The notes below the pieces were generated by a model. The model worked only from the letters and a program-made list of their open reading frames with translations, was not told where the DNA came from and did no database searches. The position numbers and the translations under genes are program-made. A DNA stretch of 64,000 nt from Pseudochelatococcus lubricantis (lineage in GTDB: Bacteria; Pseudomonadota; Alphaproteobacteria; Rhizobiales; Beijerinckiaceae), in the NCBI RefSeq assembly GCF_042432495.1, contig NZ_JBHLXC010000001.1:372001-436000 (forward strand), written 5' to 3'. Positions within the stretch are counted from its first letter, which is position 1. The number at the start of each line of letters is the position of its first letter. Of the stretch, positions 54,001-61,237 are shown piece by piece.

Positions 54001-56937
54001 CGTCTCGATCTCACTGGCGCCAATACTTACAAGGGCGGCACCATCATCGATGAAGGCACGCTATTTGCCGCAACAGATAGTGTCCTCGGCGACGCCGCCG
54101 GTGCGATCACCTTGAAAAGCAGCGGCTACCTCGGCCTCGCCGAAGGCTTCACAACCAACCGCGCTATCAGGGTCGAAAACGTCGAAAGCCGAACCGAAGA
54201 CGCCGCCTGGGCCGGCATCTACGCCCTCGGCACCGCCCACCTCAATGGCGAACTGACAGGTAACGGCAAGCTGGAACTGGGTAACGGATACCAGTATATC
54301 GGCCAGACAGGCCAGTCGAACTACGTCTTCGCCGGCGGAAACAAGGTAAACTACGACGGCGAGATCTCGGTCGAACAGGGCGCAAGTCTGAAGGTCAACG
54401 GCGAAGGCCGGATCGGCACGCTGGTCGTCGACGGCGTCCTGCACGGCTCCTTCGGCCACACGCTGACGGTCACCAGCCTTACCCTGTCCTCGACCGCAGA
54501 AGTAAAGGTCACGCTGCCCGAAGGCGCTGACACGTCCGTGTCGGTGTTCAAGGGTGCCGATGTCACGCTTGGCGGCCAGCTCAGCGGACTCGATCTGCCC
54601 GCCGGTTACACGGTCGGCGACGGCGGCGTGGACCTTTACCTGTTCGACTACGCCAATTACGCCGGCGGCGAACTCGTCATCTCCGACGCGGTCAAGGCCA
54701 GGTATGCTGACTCGAACTTCACCTTCGGCGTGATTTCGAACGGCCGCCTGGTCCTGAACTCCAAATCCGGGCCGGGAGGCAAGGACGATGGCGGAAACAA
54801 CGGCGGCGGAAACAATAATGGCGGAAACAATAACGGCGGCGGTAACGGCAATTACGAGGAGATCGACTACGGCAAGGACGAGCAGAGCCAGAACTGGACG
54901 AACGACAAGTTCGTCGGCGGCCAGAGCTGGAACCACGGTACTGCGGTATTCAACGGTACCGGGTCCGAAGAGAAGCCTGTCAATATCGAAGGTCTCGTCC
55001 GCATCGCCGGCCTGACCATTAACGGCGAGAACTTCCTGCTCCGGGACGCGGGTGGGCAGAATGGGCAGCTCTACCTCCAGGCCGCGCAAGGCGAGGCCAG
55101 GGTTGCGCTGACCGTCATAACCGATGGTTCGGCTACCATCGCAATCCCGGTCGGCGGCGAGTCCGATTTCGTCAAGAAGGGTGCTGGCCTGCTCACACTC
55201 TCGGCCAACAGCGACTACGCGAAGACCGGGTTCGTCGAGGAAGGCACACTCTACGTGACCGGCAAGTTCTCCAACGCCACCTTCGAGGTGACGGGCGGCC
55301 TGCTGCGGGTCAATGGCCAGGCGAAGAAGGTGACAGTCGGTCCGGACGGTACCCTTGAGGGCCTATTCTCCGACACCACCGGCAGCCGTGGCGTCAATAT
55401 CGGAACGTTGGTCGTCGAAGGCGGCAGGTTGAAGCCCGGTAACTCCCCTGGCACGCTGCGCGTCGGCGCACTGGTCCAGAACGGTGGCCTGATCGAGTTC
55501 GAACGTGGCGACAAGATCGAGGTTCTCGCCGGGGCCGGTGGAACTCCGGACGGTCAGGCCGTGTTCGCCAAGGCGCCGAACGGCGCGCAGGTCGGGCTCG
55601 CTCTGTCCGACAGTCGCGGCTACACCTTCGGCAACAACTACACCTTCGTGACGGCCGAAAACGGCGTGACGTTCGCGACACATGATGCCGTGCGGGTGTG
55701 GGAAGTCGGTAACAGCCGCTTGTTCTCGGGCTTCCGGGCCGAGGCCGCGGGTCGCGAGGGCCGCTTCTACCTCCAGCGTGATCGTGCCTTCAACACAGTG
55801 GCTCTCTCCGCCAATCAGTACGCCGTCGCCAACGCTCTCGACCGGGAGGATATCGACGGACGCAGCTCGGTGGATCCGATCTACGACGCTATTGCCTCTG
55901 CATCGAACGATCAGGTCAACGACGTGCGTGTCGCCTTCAACCAGCTCTCGGGCGAGGTGCACGCATCTGCCAAGGGCGTGCTGATCGACGAAAGCCGCCA
56001 TCTGCGCGAGGCTACCCTCAACCGCACCCGTGCGGCGCTGACCGGATCGACGACAGCGGCTCCGGGACAGGTCGTCCAGACGCCGACCGGTTCCAACCTC
56101 TCGGTCTGGGGTCAGGCCTATGGTTCGTGGGGTGAGACGAAGAGCACCAGCAACACGGCCAAGCTCGACCGTTCGACCGGTGGCTTCGCCCTCGGCTTCG
56201 ACGCCGGGATCGCAGATGCCTGGCGTCTGGGTGTCGCGGGCGGCTACGCCCAGTCCGACATCGAATCGAAGTCGAACATGAGCAAGGCGGACGTCGACAA
56301 CTACAACCTCGCCGTCTACGGCGGCGGGCAGTTCGGCAACCTTGGCTTGCGCTTCGGCTTCGGCCACACGTGGCACCGTCTGGATACGCGGCGCGAGTTG
56401 AACGTCCCGAGCCTTGGCCTGCGCGATACGGCCAGCGCAACTTACGACGCCCGCACACTGCAGCTCTACGGTGAGGTCGGCTACGCGCTGGACTTCAACG
56501 GGGCGGCTGTCGAGCCGTTCGTCAACCTCGCCTATGTCCACCACAACAGCGACAACTTTGTCGAGCGCAGTGCGCTCGCCGGCTCCAGCTTTGCGCTGCG
56601 GTCGCTTGGACACAACGAAGGAACGGGCTTCTCGACACTCGGCGTCCGCCTGTCAAAGGGCTTCGACCTGAGTGGCATCAAGGGTACGGCCTCCGGCACC
56701 ATCGGCTGGCGGCATGCGTTCGGCGATGTTGATCCTCAGTCGGCATTTATCTCCGCGAACAGCAATAACCTGTTCACGGTCACGGGTGCGCCGATCGCCG
56801 AAAACGCGCTCGTCCTGGGTGTCGGTCTGGACGTCGAAATCGCAACCGGCACGACGCTGGGCGTGAGCTACAACGGCCAAGTCGGCAACCATGTCGGCGA
56901 TCACGGTGTGAGGGGCAATTTCTCGGTCAAGTTCTGA
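48073..56937 (+). CDS. Giant autotransporter (type Va secretion), 2,954 residues
   Basis: A very large type V secreted surface protein. Residues 1-66 form an extended signal peptide with a hydrophobic core (LALTAALLSSTALVAASG) and cleavage after AWAQA. The passenger is a Gly/Ala/Thr/Val-rich beta-helix with at least five autotransporter-associated beta-strand repeats (KKGEGTLVLTN, KKGDGKLVLAG, KKGEGTLVLAN, RKTGTGRLDLTG, KKGAGLLTLSA). Three Trp-rich module starts occur near residues 67, 1840 and 2275. Residues 519-637 and 638-756 are 119-residue tandem repeats. A Gly/Asn-rich linker lies near 2235-2260. Residues 2677-2954 are the 12-strand beta-barrel (SVWGQAYGSWGETKS to the terminal Phe in FSVKF). 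ATG 48073 has AAGAGG ten bases upstream. Adhesion or aggregation is the likely role; no protease or enzyme motif was seen. Confidence 0.93.
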   Translation: MVEYRHSSGARGNVSDGIGNVPAGGLGLTKGESRPSAAGRFARLALTAALLSSTALVAASGAWAQAGAWTGAYDGSWVTPNNWHGGVLPGSAHDVTISGGIASQPGYNHSATTTIRSLSLLAQSAGQKNAVLYIYKGGINVTADIRVTNNASTGGGRIILSPAGAESPSFSGQTVDITGAESYVEINGGSGASVGVTSLTASGSIKISSSNADAPSAYTAGGGLNVTSGSVSVTGSAASLAVGTSSAAAQLNLGSGSVTVNGGRATIYGKANIGGSNTALLDVKSAGALVDAKGGMSITNNGGVSISGGEVAITGGLSVAGATGTVAVTAGKMSVAGGATIKDRTFVVGGTGALAVTSGSLSLTAGAGLTNQGTAATTVAGMTTLGVAGASGTAGNLTVSGGAINADGGLTVEKGTLTVAGGNLTVGKTDDIKDLVVNDGGAVVIDSPDNSLSVTGSLSVSGATGDFSIKQGALDVAGAAANNGRAITVDNGGTFNIGQTLTVAGSSAAILLNSGTVAVTGATTVGAENATAGDALLRIVGGTFNANSGLSVNNWASVDVDGASARLDVAGALTVTGPGGDFKVQQGAVNVGGGATFVSRSLEVGGGATNATFDVAERLTVAGTGSGVSVWDNGTVTVTGATTIGGENATAADALLRIIGGTFNANSGLSVNNLASVDVDGANARLDVAGALTVTGPGGDFKVQQGAVNVGGSAAFVSRSLEVGGGATNATFDVAERLTVAGTGSGVSVWDNGTVTVTGATTIGGADVETLLRVANATFNANGGLTIDNGASVGFIDPNARLAVTGPLAVNGASGSLNFQQGALDVTGTAAIDGRNVTVGGTGTFSVSETLAVAGANADLSLLGGGGATVAGATTVGNAGATAADATLFVGTAGKFAAEGGLAVNKHATLRVGTGPSLAGAGAVVVGKAGAPADLTIASDAGFHLVAANIADKAVAVTGNLVIGGAAADATPITLTRGTIDVTGGATITNRSVTLGGPTADDGVVLAVRKAGSAPDVTDGTLFIAGAGRVRLANTASALHVAEVALVDQASTLVFGAAADGAYTITGAGGVEIAAPVTFELTGENTFAGGVTLTQGLLSVTNLTGIGAQGSRSLRFNGGGVHFADSFTSDEGIVFTRAGNAAVSIDAAGAGKTFTVTNLLSGQGDVILDANGGTIVLSRDNTYGGVGSKTVIRDGTLQISKIGNLGTGASPADSKRTVLVGSGLEDTATLAIEGTQLVNDDLLALTFAGSGSGLSILDAANTFTLKDQIEAIDFVKKGEGTLVLTNSANLNKSLTVAGGTVAVTKAGQLGDGDVTLAGGFLKIDSGDISVPSDAGDIASSNDALNAGKLIRFAGAAAADATLASGFDIAAAKSFTLENDITQNGGAGTVTLVKKGDGKLVLAGTGTGAQVDNILQAGTLAVTKVEQLGATATVTFAGGALGIGNGLTAAALADDTGFNLVWGGANAALDAGFDIAAESTFTIGSNALGQYDTVTGALVKKGEGTLVLANAGIAYGGGTVIEAGTLRSEGDFNFREGKYTVNGGKLEADRADLTVTALAGTARVVEKLDAVNGNSSFDPKQYELDAGTVQIASGAADDVASQRTAKLTVKETGKDGFWGRILGFFTAGADSEANPEALAGNLVVAAADKEVRLVGNASKVGTVDVTSGTLRVDAADVQVATDDTRTFRGSLTANSVTVNGTAAQRARLAGSGDIIAPAVNIGQFGTLLGDRAGTLSVKGDVTLAKGATLELGAFQSHVVAAAQPYFNIEGKLTGATKAGEYTQVVLLSGEREAGLYRVATTTGGVIGNFSTGIDSQDIQKSNLGKTLDLVSVKDVDAVRVWNGTVDETTGVGTWTAGGTDWQDTTGQKRGDLHQFTNHVVVGVIGADGTAVAAGGTINVVDIPGSEITDAKANWLTNGLQFGQEGVSTGTEEWTLTGANLALNGNKDKQTTINIAAGKATIENILTGEASLRKTGTGRLDLTGANTYKGGTIIDEGTLFAATDSVLGDAAGAITLKSSGYLGLAEGFTTNRAIRVENVESRTEDAAWAGIYALGTAHLNGELTGNGKLELGNGYQYIGQTGQSNYVFAGGNKVNYDGEISVEQGASLKVNGEGRIGTLVVDGVLHGSFGHTLTVTSLTLSSTAEVKVTLPEGADTSVSVFKGADVTLGGQLSGLDLPAGYTVGDGGVDLYLFDYANYAGGELVISDAVKARYADSNFTFGVISNGRLVLNSKSGPGGKDDGGNNGGGNNNGGNNNGGGNGNYEEIDYGKDEQSQNWTNDKFVGGQSWNHGTAVFNGTGSEEKPVNIEGLVRIAGLTINGENFLLRDAGGQNGQLYLQAAQGEARVALTVITDGSATIAIPVGGESDFVKKGAGLLTLSANSDYAKTGFVEEGTLYVTGKFSNATFEVTGGLLRVNGQAKKVTVGPDGTLEGLFSDTTGSRGVNIGTLVVEGGRLKPGNSPGTLRVGALVQNGGLIEFERGDKIEVLAGAGGTPDGQAVFAKAPNGAQVGLALSDSRGYTFGNNYTFVTAENGVTFATHDAVRVWEVGNSRLFSGFRAEAAGREGRFYLQRDRAFNTVALSANQYAVANALDREDIDGRSSVDPIYDAIASASNDQVNDVRVAFNQLSGEVHASAKGVLIDESRHLREATLNRTRAALTGSTTAAPGQVVQTPTGSNLSVWGQAYGSWGETKSTSNTAKLDRSTGGFALGFDAGIADAWRLGVAGGYAQSDIESKSNMSKADVDNYNLAVYGGGQFGNLGLRFGFGHTWHRLDTRRELNVPSLGLRDTASATYDARTLQLYGEVGYALDFNGAAVEPFVNLAYVHHNSDNFVERSALAGSSFALRSLGHNEGTGFSTLGVRLSKGFDLSGIKGTASGTIGWRHAFGDVDPQSAFISANSNNLFTVTGAPIAENALVLGVGLDVEIATGTTLGVSYNGQVGNHVGDHGVRGNFSVKF
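48109..48155 (+). repeat. 47-nt hairpin inside the autotransporter start region
   Basis: Perfect 15-bp arms (48109-48123 with 48141-48155, starting CGCCCGCGGGAACGT) enclose a second six-bp stem (TCCGAT 48125-48130 with ATCGGA 48134-48139) and a GGA loop, separated by one mismatch. It starts 36 bases after the start codon and encodes the self-similar GNVSDGIGNV. It would be a very stable mRNA structure within the signal-peptide extension. Confidence 0.8.
49627..50340 (+). repeat. Two 357-bp tandem repeats in the autotransporter passenger
   Basis: Units 49627-49983 and 49984-50340 repeat in frame with a period of 357 bases (119 codons), and a third partial copy starts at 50341. The second half of the units (from the TTTGTCAGCC at 49861 and 50218) is nearly identical at the DNA level, pointing to recent duplication or conversion. 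Confidence 0.85.
54775..54852 (+). repeat. Gly/Asn-coding microrepeat linker
   Basis: Short units of GGCGGAAACAAC or similar are repeated and encode a flexible Gly-Asn linker between passenger modules two and three. Repeat slippage could vary its length between strains. Confidence 0.7.
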
Positions 56938-57001
56938 TCGGGGTCCCAAGCGGGAGCGGGTCGGGCGCCTTGCGCCGGGCTCGCTGCCATCAGCGGTCGG
57001 G

Positions 57002-57034
57002 AGCGGGGATTGCGGCAGCGCAATCCCCGCTTTC
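57002..57034 (+). terminator. Terminator of autotransporter gene
   Basis: A perfect 12-bp stem (AGCGGGGATTGC at 57002-57013 with GCAATCCCCGCT at 57020-57031) and a six-base loop are followed by TTTCCTATT. It lies 65 bases after the autotransporter stop. Confidence 0.75.
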
Positions 57035-57235
57035 CTATTGATTTATGGTATCAAATTGATCCGAAAACGGCGCTCCGTTACGGGTTTGATGCCGCAGGCG
57101 GACCAGTTCGGCGATTCCGCGAGAAGACGGACTATCGGGATAGCGGGGATCCGGCCACGGCACACTGGCGGCAATTGTATTTTCCGCCATTCCTTGTATC
57201 GATTGTCGAATGTCGTTTTTGAAAGGACAGATCGC

Positions 57236-57523
57236 ATGGTTCGCTCACCGATTGCCCTGGCTGTCACGTTGGCCCTGTCGTCGGCTATTTCACTGGCCGC
57301 GGTGTTGACGGCACTTCCCGCTGCCGCGCAGTCGCTGGCGCGGGAAAACCAGCATATGGACGACAGCTTCCTTTATGCGCGGCCGGCACACGGCGGAGGC
57401 CGTGTGCCGAACTATGTCGCCGACTCGGCGCGTGGCCAGCCGCTCGACTATCATGACCGGCGCCGGTTCGAACGTCCGTACCTTTCCGGGGAATCGACGG
57501 GCCTGAAACTGCCTACCCGCTGA
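57236..57523 (+). CDS. Small secreted protein, 95 residues
   Basis: I do not recognise a family. Residues 1-35 are a clear signal peptide (basic MVRSP, hydrophobic Ala/Leu core, cleavage near PAAAQS). The mature part of about 60 residues is polar and Arg/Tyr/His-rich (DDSFLYARPAHGGGRVPNY, DYHDRRRFERPYLSGES), probably disordered or a small periplasmic protein. AAAGGA precedes ATG 57236 by nine bases. It lies between the autotransporter and the IalB-like gene in the same direction but after a terminator, so it likely has its own promoter in the A/T-rich stretch 57030-57230. Confidence 0.7.
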   Translation: MVRSPIALAVTLALSSAISLAAVLTALPAAAQSLARENQHMDDSFLYARPAHGGGRVPNYVADSARGQPLDYHDRRRFERPYLSGESTGLKLPTR

Positions 57524-57695
57524 TCACTGAAAGGCATATATGTCGGTAAAGCCGCCGGCATACGGCCATTTTCAGGGTCAGGCAGCTTTTAATGTCGCTT
57601 TCGTCTCGTTATGTGCTACATGTGTCGCGGACATGCGGCCAGATGGTCGCAAGATGCGTCCTTGCGCAGTGAGCAAGATGAAAGAGGCTCCGGTG

Positions 57696-58268
57696 ATGAA
57701 GAAGATGGTTGTGATGGCGCTGGCCGGTATCTCCCTGGTGGCGGTCGCCGGCGGCATGCTGGTGCTTTCCGGCATTGGCGGAGTAGGCGCCGCCCTGGCG
57801 CAGAAGGCAGCCGCGGGTGACGCGACCCCGAGCGCGCCCCAGCGCATCGAGACGACGGTTTACGACTCATGGACCGTCACCTGTCAGGATGTGGCTGACA
57901 AGAAGAACGCTTGCACGGCGGTGCTGCGCGTCGCCGACAACCAGAGTGGCAACATCGTTCTGGTCTGGGCAATCGGCAAGGATACTTCGGACAAGCTGAC
58001 GGCTGTCATCCAGACGCCGACCGGTGTGCAGATCGGCGCGGGTGTCGCGCTCAGGGTCGGCAAGGCGGCGGAGCGCAAACTGGCCTATGCCGCGTGCTCG
58101 CCCCGCCAGTGCGATGCGACCACGTCCGCCGATGCCGGTTTCCTGAAGGACGTGACCGCGAGCGACGAAGCGACCGCGACGATTACCCTTATCGATGGCC
58201 GCACGGCGGAGTTCAAGTTCTCGCTCAAGGGGGCGGCGGCAGCTCTTAAGCAGGTCGCGGGGGCTTGA
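57696..58268 (+). CDS. Invasion-associated locus B (IalB) family protein
   Basis: A 190-residue exported protein with a hydrophobic N-terminal segment (residues 5-32) ending near AALAQ. The IalB domain has VYDSWTVTCQD near its start, a paired cysteine in NACTAVLRV and the later CSPRQCDAT. The family is named for Bartonella IalB, a surface protein involved in erythrocyte invasion, but most members in free-living Rhizobiales are periplasmic proteins of unknown role. ATG 57696 has GAGG nine bases upstream; ATG 57678 is possible. Confidence 0.88.
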   Translation: MKKMVVMALAGISLVAVAGGMLVLSGIGGVGAALAQKAAAGDATPSAPQRIETTVYDSWTVTCQDVADKKNACTAVLRVADNQSGNIVLVWAIGKDTSDKLTAVIQTPTGVQIGAGVALRVGKAAERKLAYAACSPRQCDATTSADAGFLKDVTASDEATATITLIDGRTAEFKFSLKGAAAALKQVAGA

Positions 58269-58300
58269 TCCGCAGGCGCCAGGCCGCCGCTCGATCGTTC

Positions 58301-58354
58301 CTAAAGCGGTTTGCGTTATAGTTTAAACGGGGCCTGTTGTTCAAATCGCTTTAG
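58301..58354. repeat. Extragenic hairpin element with TTTAGATCTTATGTTTT tail
   Basis: Arms CTAAAGCGGTTTG (58301-58313) and CAAATCGCTTTAG (58342-58354) pair over 13 positions with one G-U, enclosing 28 bases that include GTTTAAAC. The right arm runs into ATCTTATGTTTTCGCC. The tail resembles the AGGTTCCTTATTTTGAGC after the twin hairpins at 32216, suggesting related extragenic elements. It may also end the IalB transcript. Confidence 0.5.
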
Positions 58355-58491
58355 ATCTTATGTTTTCGCCGTAAGGGCGGCGGACGGGAGGATGTCTTCC
58401 GCGGGAGGCATCCTGTTTTCTCCCGCGCCGTTCTGCTATACGCTCGGTATGGAGGCAGCGCGGCTGCCGGCGCTGGCCCCGGACTCTGGAC

Positions 58492-58914
58492 ATGATCCCG
58501 ATCACGCATTTCATCGCGCTCGACGAAGCGGAGATCGAGGAAACCTTTATTCAGGCGTCTGGACCGGGCGGGCAGAACGTCAACAAGGTGGCGACGGCTG
58601 TACAGTTGCGCTTCGATGCACGCCGCTCTCCCAATCTGCCGGAGGATGTGCGTGCGCGGCTGATGGAACTGGCGGGGCAGCGTCTGACACGCGATGGCGT
58701 GATCGTGATTCAGGCGCGCAGCTTCCGCACACAGGAACGCAACCGGGCCGAGGCGCTGCGGCGACTCGTCGATCTCATCCGTCAGGCGGCGAAGCGTCAA
58801 CCGATCCGCCGCCCGACACAGCCCACGAAGGCGTCAACGCGCCGCCGGCTCGATGACAAGGCGCGCCGCTCCGGCATCAAAGCGCTGCGCAGCGGCAAGC
58901 CGACGGCCGATTAA
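58492..58914 (+). CDS. arfB: Alternative ribosome-rescue factor ArfB (peptidyl-tRNA hydrolase)
   Basis: A 140-residue release-factor-like protein (YaeJ/ArfB, relative of human ICT1). It carries the catalytic GGQ in QASGPGGQNVNKVATAVQL and the long basic C-terminal tail (RRLDDKARRSGIKALRSG) that enters the empty mRNA channel of stalled ribosomes. It hydrolyses peptidyl-tRNA on ribosomes lacking a stop codon, complementing tmRNA. ATG 58492 has only a weak ribosome site (CTGGA). It is convergent with epmB, 36 bases away. Confidence 0.94.
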   Translation: MIPITHFIALDEAEIEETFIQASGPGGQNVNKVATAVQLRFDARRSPNLPEDVRARLMELAGQRLTRDGVIVIQARSFRTQERNRAEALRRLVDLIRQAAKRQPIRRPTQPTKASTRRRLDDKARRSGIKALRSGKPTAD

Positions 58915-58950
58915 GATGGGACGGGGCGATATTCCGGGGGCGCCTGCCGT

Positions 58951-60021
58951 TCACTCCGGCGGATAGGTGTGCGTGTGTCCGCGAAAATCGGTGACGTGCC
59001 AAGTGTCGTCTCCCGTGGTTTTTTCGGCGGCGCAGGGGTTGAGTGGCGCCTTGCCGTGACCGCCGGGGATGTCGAGCACGTAGGTCGGCTGGCACAGGCC
59101 CGAATAATGGCCGCGCAACGCGCGCACCAACGCCTGCCCTTCGTCTATGCCGGTGCGGAAATGGCCGGTGCCGGGGGCGAGGTCGCCGTGATGAAGGTAA
59201 TAGGGCTTGATGCGGTTCTCCACGAAGGCACGCATAAGGGCGCCGAGCGTGCCGGCGTCGTCGTTGACGCCGCGCAGCAGCACGGACTGGCTGAGCATCA
59301 CGATGCCGGCGTCGACGAGGCGCGCGCAGGCGGCGCGGGCGTCGCAGCCGAGTTCGCGCGGATGGTTGGCGTGCAGAACCACGTAGACCGCCTTGCCGGC
59401 CTCCCTGAGAGCCTCGACCAGCGCGGGCGAGACGCGCTCCGGCGCGACGACCGGCACGCGCGTGTGCCAGCGCAGCACCTTGACGTGGTCGATTTGCGCG
59501 AGCCGTTCCGTCACCGCCGCGAGGCGACGCGGCGAAAGGACGAGCGGGTCGCCGCCGGTGATCACGACCTCCCAGATTTCGGGATGCGCGGCGATATAGG
59601 CGATGGCGGCTTCGAATGCCTCCTCGCCGAGCGCGGTCGGTTGACCGGGGCCAACCATCTCGCGCCGGAAGCAAAAGCGGCAATAGACAGGACAGACATG
59701 CACCAGCTTCAGCAGCACGCGGTCCGGATAGCGGTGCACGATGCCCTCGACCGGCGAATGGGCGTGATCGCCGATGGGGTCGTCGCGTTCCTGCGGGGTG
59801 TGATCAAGCTCGCGCGCGTCGGGAATGAACTGGCGGGCGATGGGGTCGTCCGGATCGGTACTATCGATCAGGTCGGCGACAGCCGGGGTGATGGCGATAG
59901 CGTAGCGGGCGGCGACCCGTTCGAGAGCGGCTTGCGCGGCGGGCCCTATGAAGCCGGCGTCGGCCAGCTCCTGCGGGCGGCGCAGCGTGGTGCGGGGCTT
60001 TTCGATCACGGGGCCGGTCAT
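58951..60021 (-). CDS. epmB: EF-P (R)-beta-lysylation aminomutase, lysine 2,3-aminomutase-like
   Basis: A 356-residue radical-SAM, PLP-dependent enzyme. CPVYCRFCFRREMV supplies the CxxxCxxC cluster motif and PGGHGKAPL the PLP-binding lysine; ITGGDPLVLS is the SAM-binding strand. At 356 residues it matches EpmB (about 340) better than catabolic KamA (about 415). EpmB makes (R)-beta-lysine for attachment to EF-P. Its ATG overlaps the epmA stop (ATGA), so the two are coupled, and efp is divergent next to epmA, which supports the assignment. Confidence 0.92.
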   Translation of the reverse strand: MTGPVIEKPRTTLRRPQELADAGFIGPAAQAALERVAARYAIAITPAVADLIDSTDPDDPIARQFIPDARELDHTPQERDDPIGDHAHSPVEGIVHRYPDRVLLKLVHVCPVYCRFCFRREMVGPGQPTALGEEAFEAAIAYIAAHPEIWEVVITGGDPLVLSPRRLAAVTERLAQIDHVKVLRWHTRVPVVAPERVSPALVEALREAGKAVYVVLHANHPRELGCDARAACARLVDAGIVMLSQSVLLRGVNDDAGTLGALMRAFVENRIKPYYLHHGDLAPGTGHFRTGIDEGQALVRALRGHYSGLCQPTYVLDIPGGHGKAPLNPCAAEKTTGDDTWHVTDFRGHTHTYPPE

Positions 60022-61100
60022 GCTGTTGCCTGCGGAATGGAAAGGGGCGCCCATAGTACCTCTTCGATATGTCGGGCGTCCGTGGCGAGCATGACGAGCC
60101 GGTCGAGGCCGAGCGCGATGCCGCTCGTCGGCGGCATGGCGGGCAGCAGGGCGAGAAGCGCCTCGTCGAGCGGGTAACGCTCGCCGTAGACGCGCTGTTT
60201 CTCGTCCATCTCCAGCATGAAGCGGCGGCGCTGCTCCACCGGGTCGGTGAGTTCGCCGAAGCCGTTGGCGAGTTCGACGCCGCAGACGAACAGCTCGAAG
60301 CGCTCCGAGAGGCGCGGGTCGGCCGGGCTGCGGCGCGCCAGCGCCGCTTCGTGGGCCGGGTAGGCATCAAGCACGGTGGCCCGGCCGTGTCCCAGATGCG
60401 GCTCGATGCGCTGGTTGAGCACATGGCTGAAGATATCGGACCAGGTATCGTCCGCGACGATGCGAATTCCAGCCGCGCCTGCGGCCGCCGCGAGGGCGTC
60501 GCGGTCGGGCGGGGCGAGGGGGGCTTCGGGGATGGTGGCGAGCAGGTCGATGCCGGCGTAGTGCCGGAACGCATCGGCCACCGTCAGGCGCTGCGGCTCG
60601 GCGAAGGGGTCGGCCTCAGCGGACCGGAAGCGCAGCCGCGTTGTGCCCGCTGCCTCCGCCGCTGCGCGCAGGATGGCGGCGCAGTCGGCCATCAGCGTAT
60701 CGTAGGGCTCGTCGGCCCGATACCATTCAACCAGCGTGAACTCGGGGTGATGCAGGGGGCTGCGCTCGCGGTTGCGGTAGACGCGGGCAAAATTGACGAT
60801 GTGTGTTTCGCCGGCTGCGACAAGCTTCTTGCAGGCGAATTCGGGCGAGGTGTGCAGGTAGAGCGGCCGGCGGGCGAGATCGCCGTCAAGGAAATGCGTG
60901 GCGAAGGCGTGCAGATGTGCTTCGTTGCCGGGCGACGTCTGCAGGGCGGGGGTCTCTACCTCGATGAAGCCGCGTTCCGCAAAGAAGGCGCGCAGCCGGG
61001 CGGTGATGCTCTGGCGCGCGAGAAGACGGGGGCGGCGGCGGCCATGGGCCTCGTGCGTGAAAAATGCGCGGGAATCGGCGATAAAATCGGTTTCGGCCAT
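60018..61100 (-). CDS. epmA: EF-P--lysine aminoacylase EpmA (PoxA/GenX)
   Basis: A 360-residue class II aminoacyl-tRNA-synthetase paralogue related to the LysRS catalytic core but without the N-terminal anticodon-binding domain. Motif 2 is FARVYRNRERSPLHHPEF and motif 3 is GIALGLDRLVML; FELFVCGVELANGFGELTD is characteristic of EpmA. It adds (R)-beta-lysine to the conserved lysine of EF-P. ATG 61100 (MAETDF) is preferred; GTG 61112 adds four residues. The gene is divergent from efp with 137 bases between starts. Confidence 0.94.
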   Translation of the reverse strand: MAETDFIADSRAFFTHEAHGRRRPRLLARQSITARLRAFFAERGFIEVETPALQTSPGNEAHLHAFATHFLDGDLARRPLYLHTSPEFACKKLVAAGETHIVNFARVYRNRERSPLHHPEFTLVEWYRADEPYDTLMADCAAILRAAAEAAGTTRLRFRSAEADPFAEPQRLTVADAFRHYAGIDLLATIPEAPLAPPDRDALAAAAGAAGIRIVADDTWSDIFSHVLNQRIEPHLGHGRATVLDAYPAHEAALARRSPADPRLSERFELFVCGVELANGFGELTDPVEQRRRFMLEMDEKQRVYGERYPLDEALLALLPAMPPTSGIALGLDRLVMLATDARHIEEVLWAPLSIPQATA

Positions 61101-61237
61101 CAGTTTTTGCACTCAGGCATCTGGCTATTGCTGTCGGGATGAGTAAGGTGGCGCGCGACAGCCGTAGGTATACGCCTTCGGTATCCGTTCCCTGGCCGGA
61201 CGTTACACGAAACAGAAGACAAGCAGAGGTTTATCAC

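Noticed and set aside
54775..54852. RTX-type calcium repeats that would mark a type I secretion substrate
   Set aside because: The Gly/Asn repeats lack the aspartate-containing GGxGxDxUx pattern and lie inside a protein with its own signal peptide and autotransporter barrel, so it is not a substrate of the nearby exporter.
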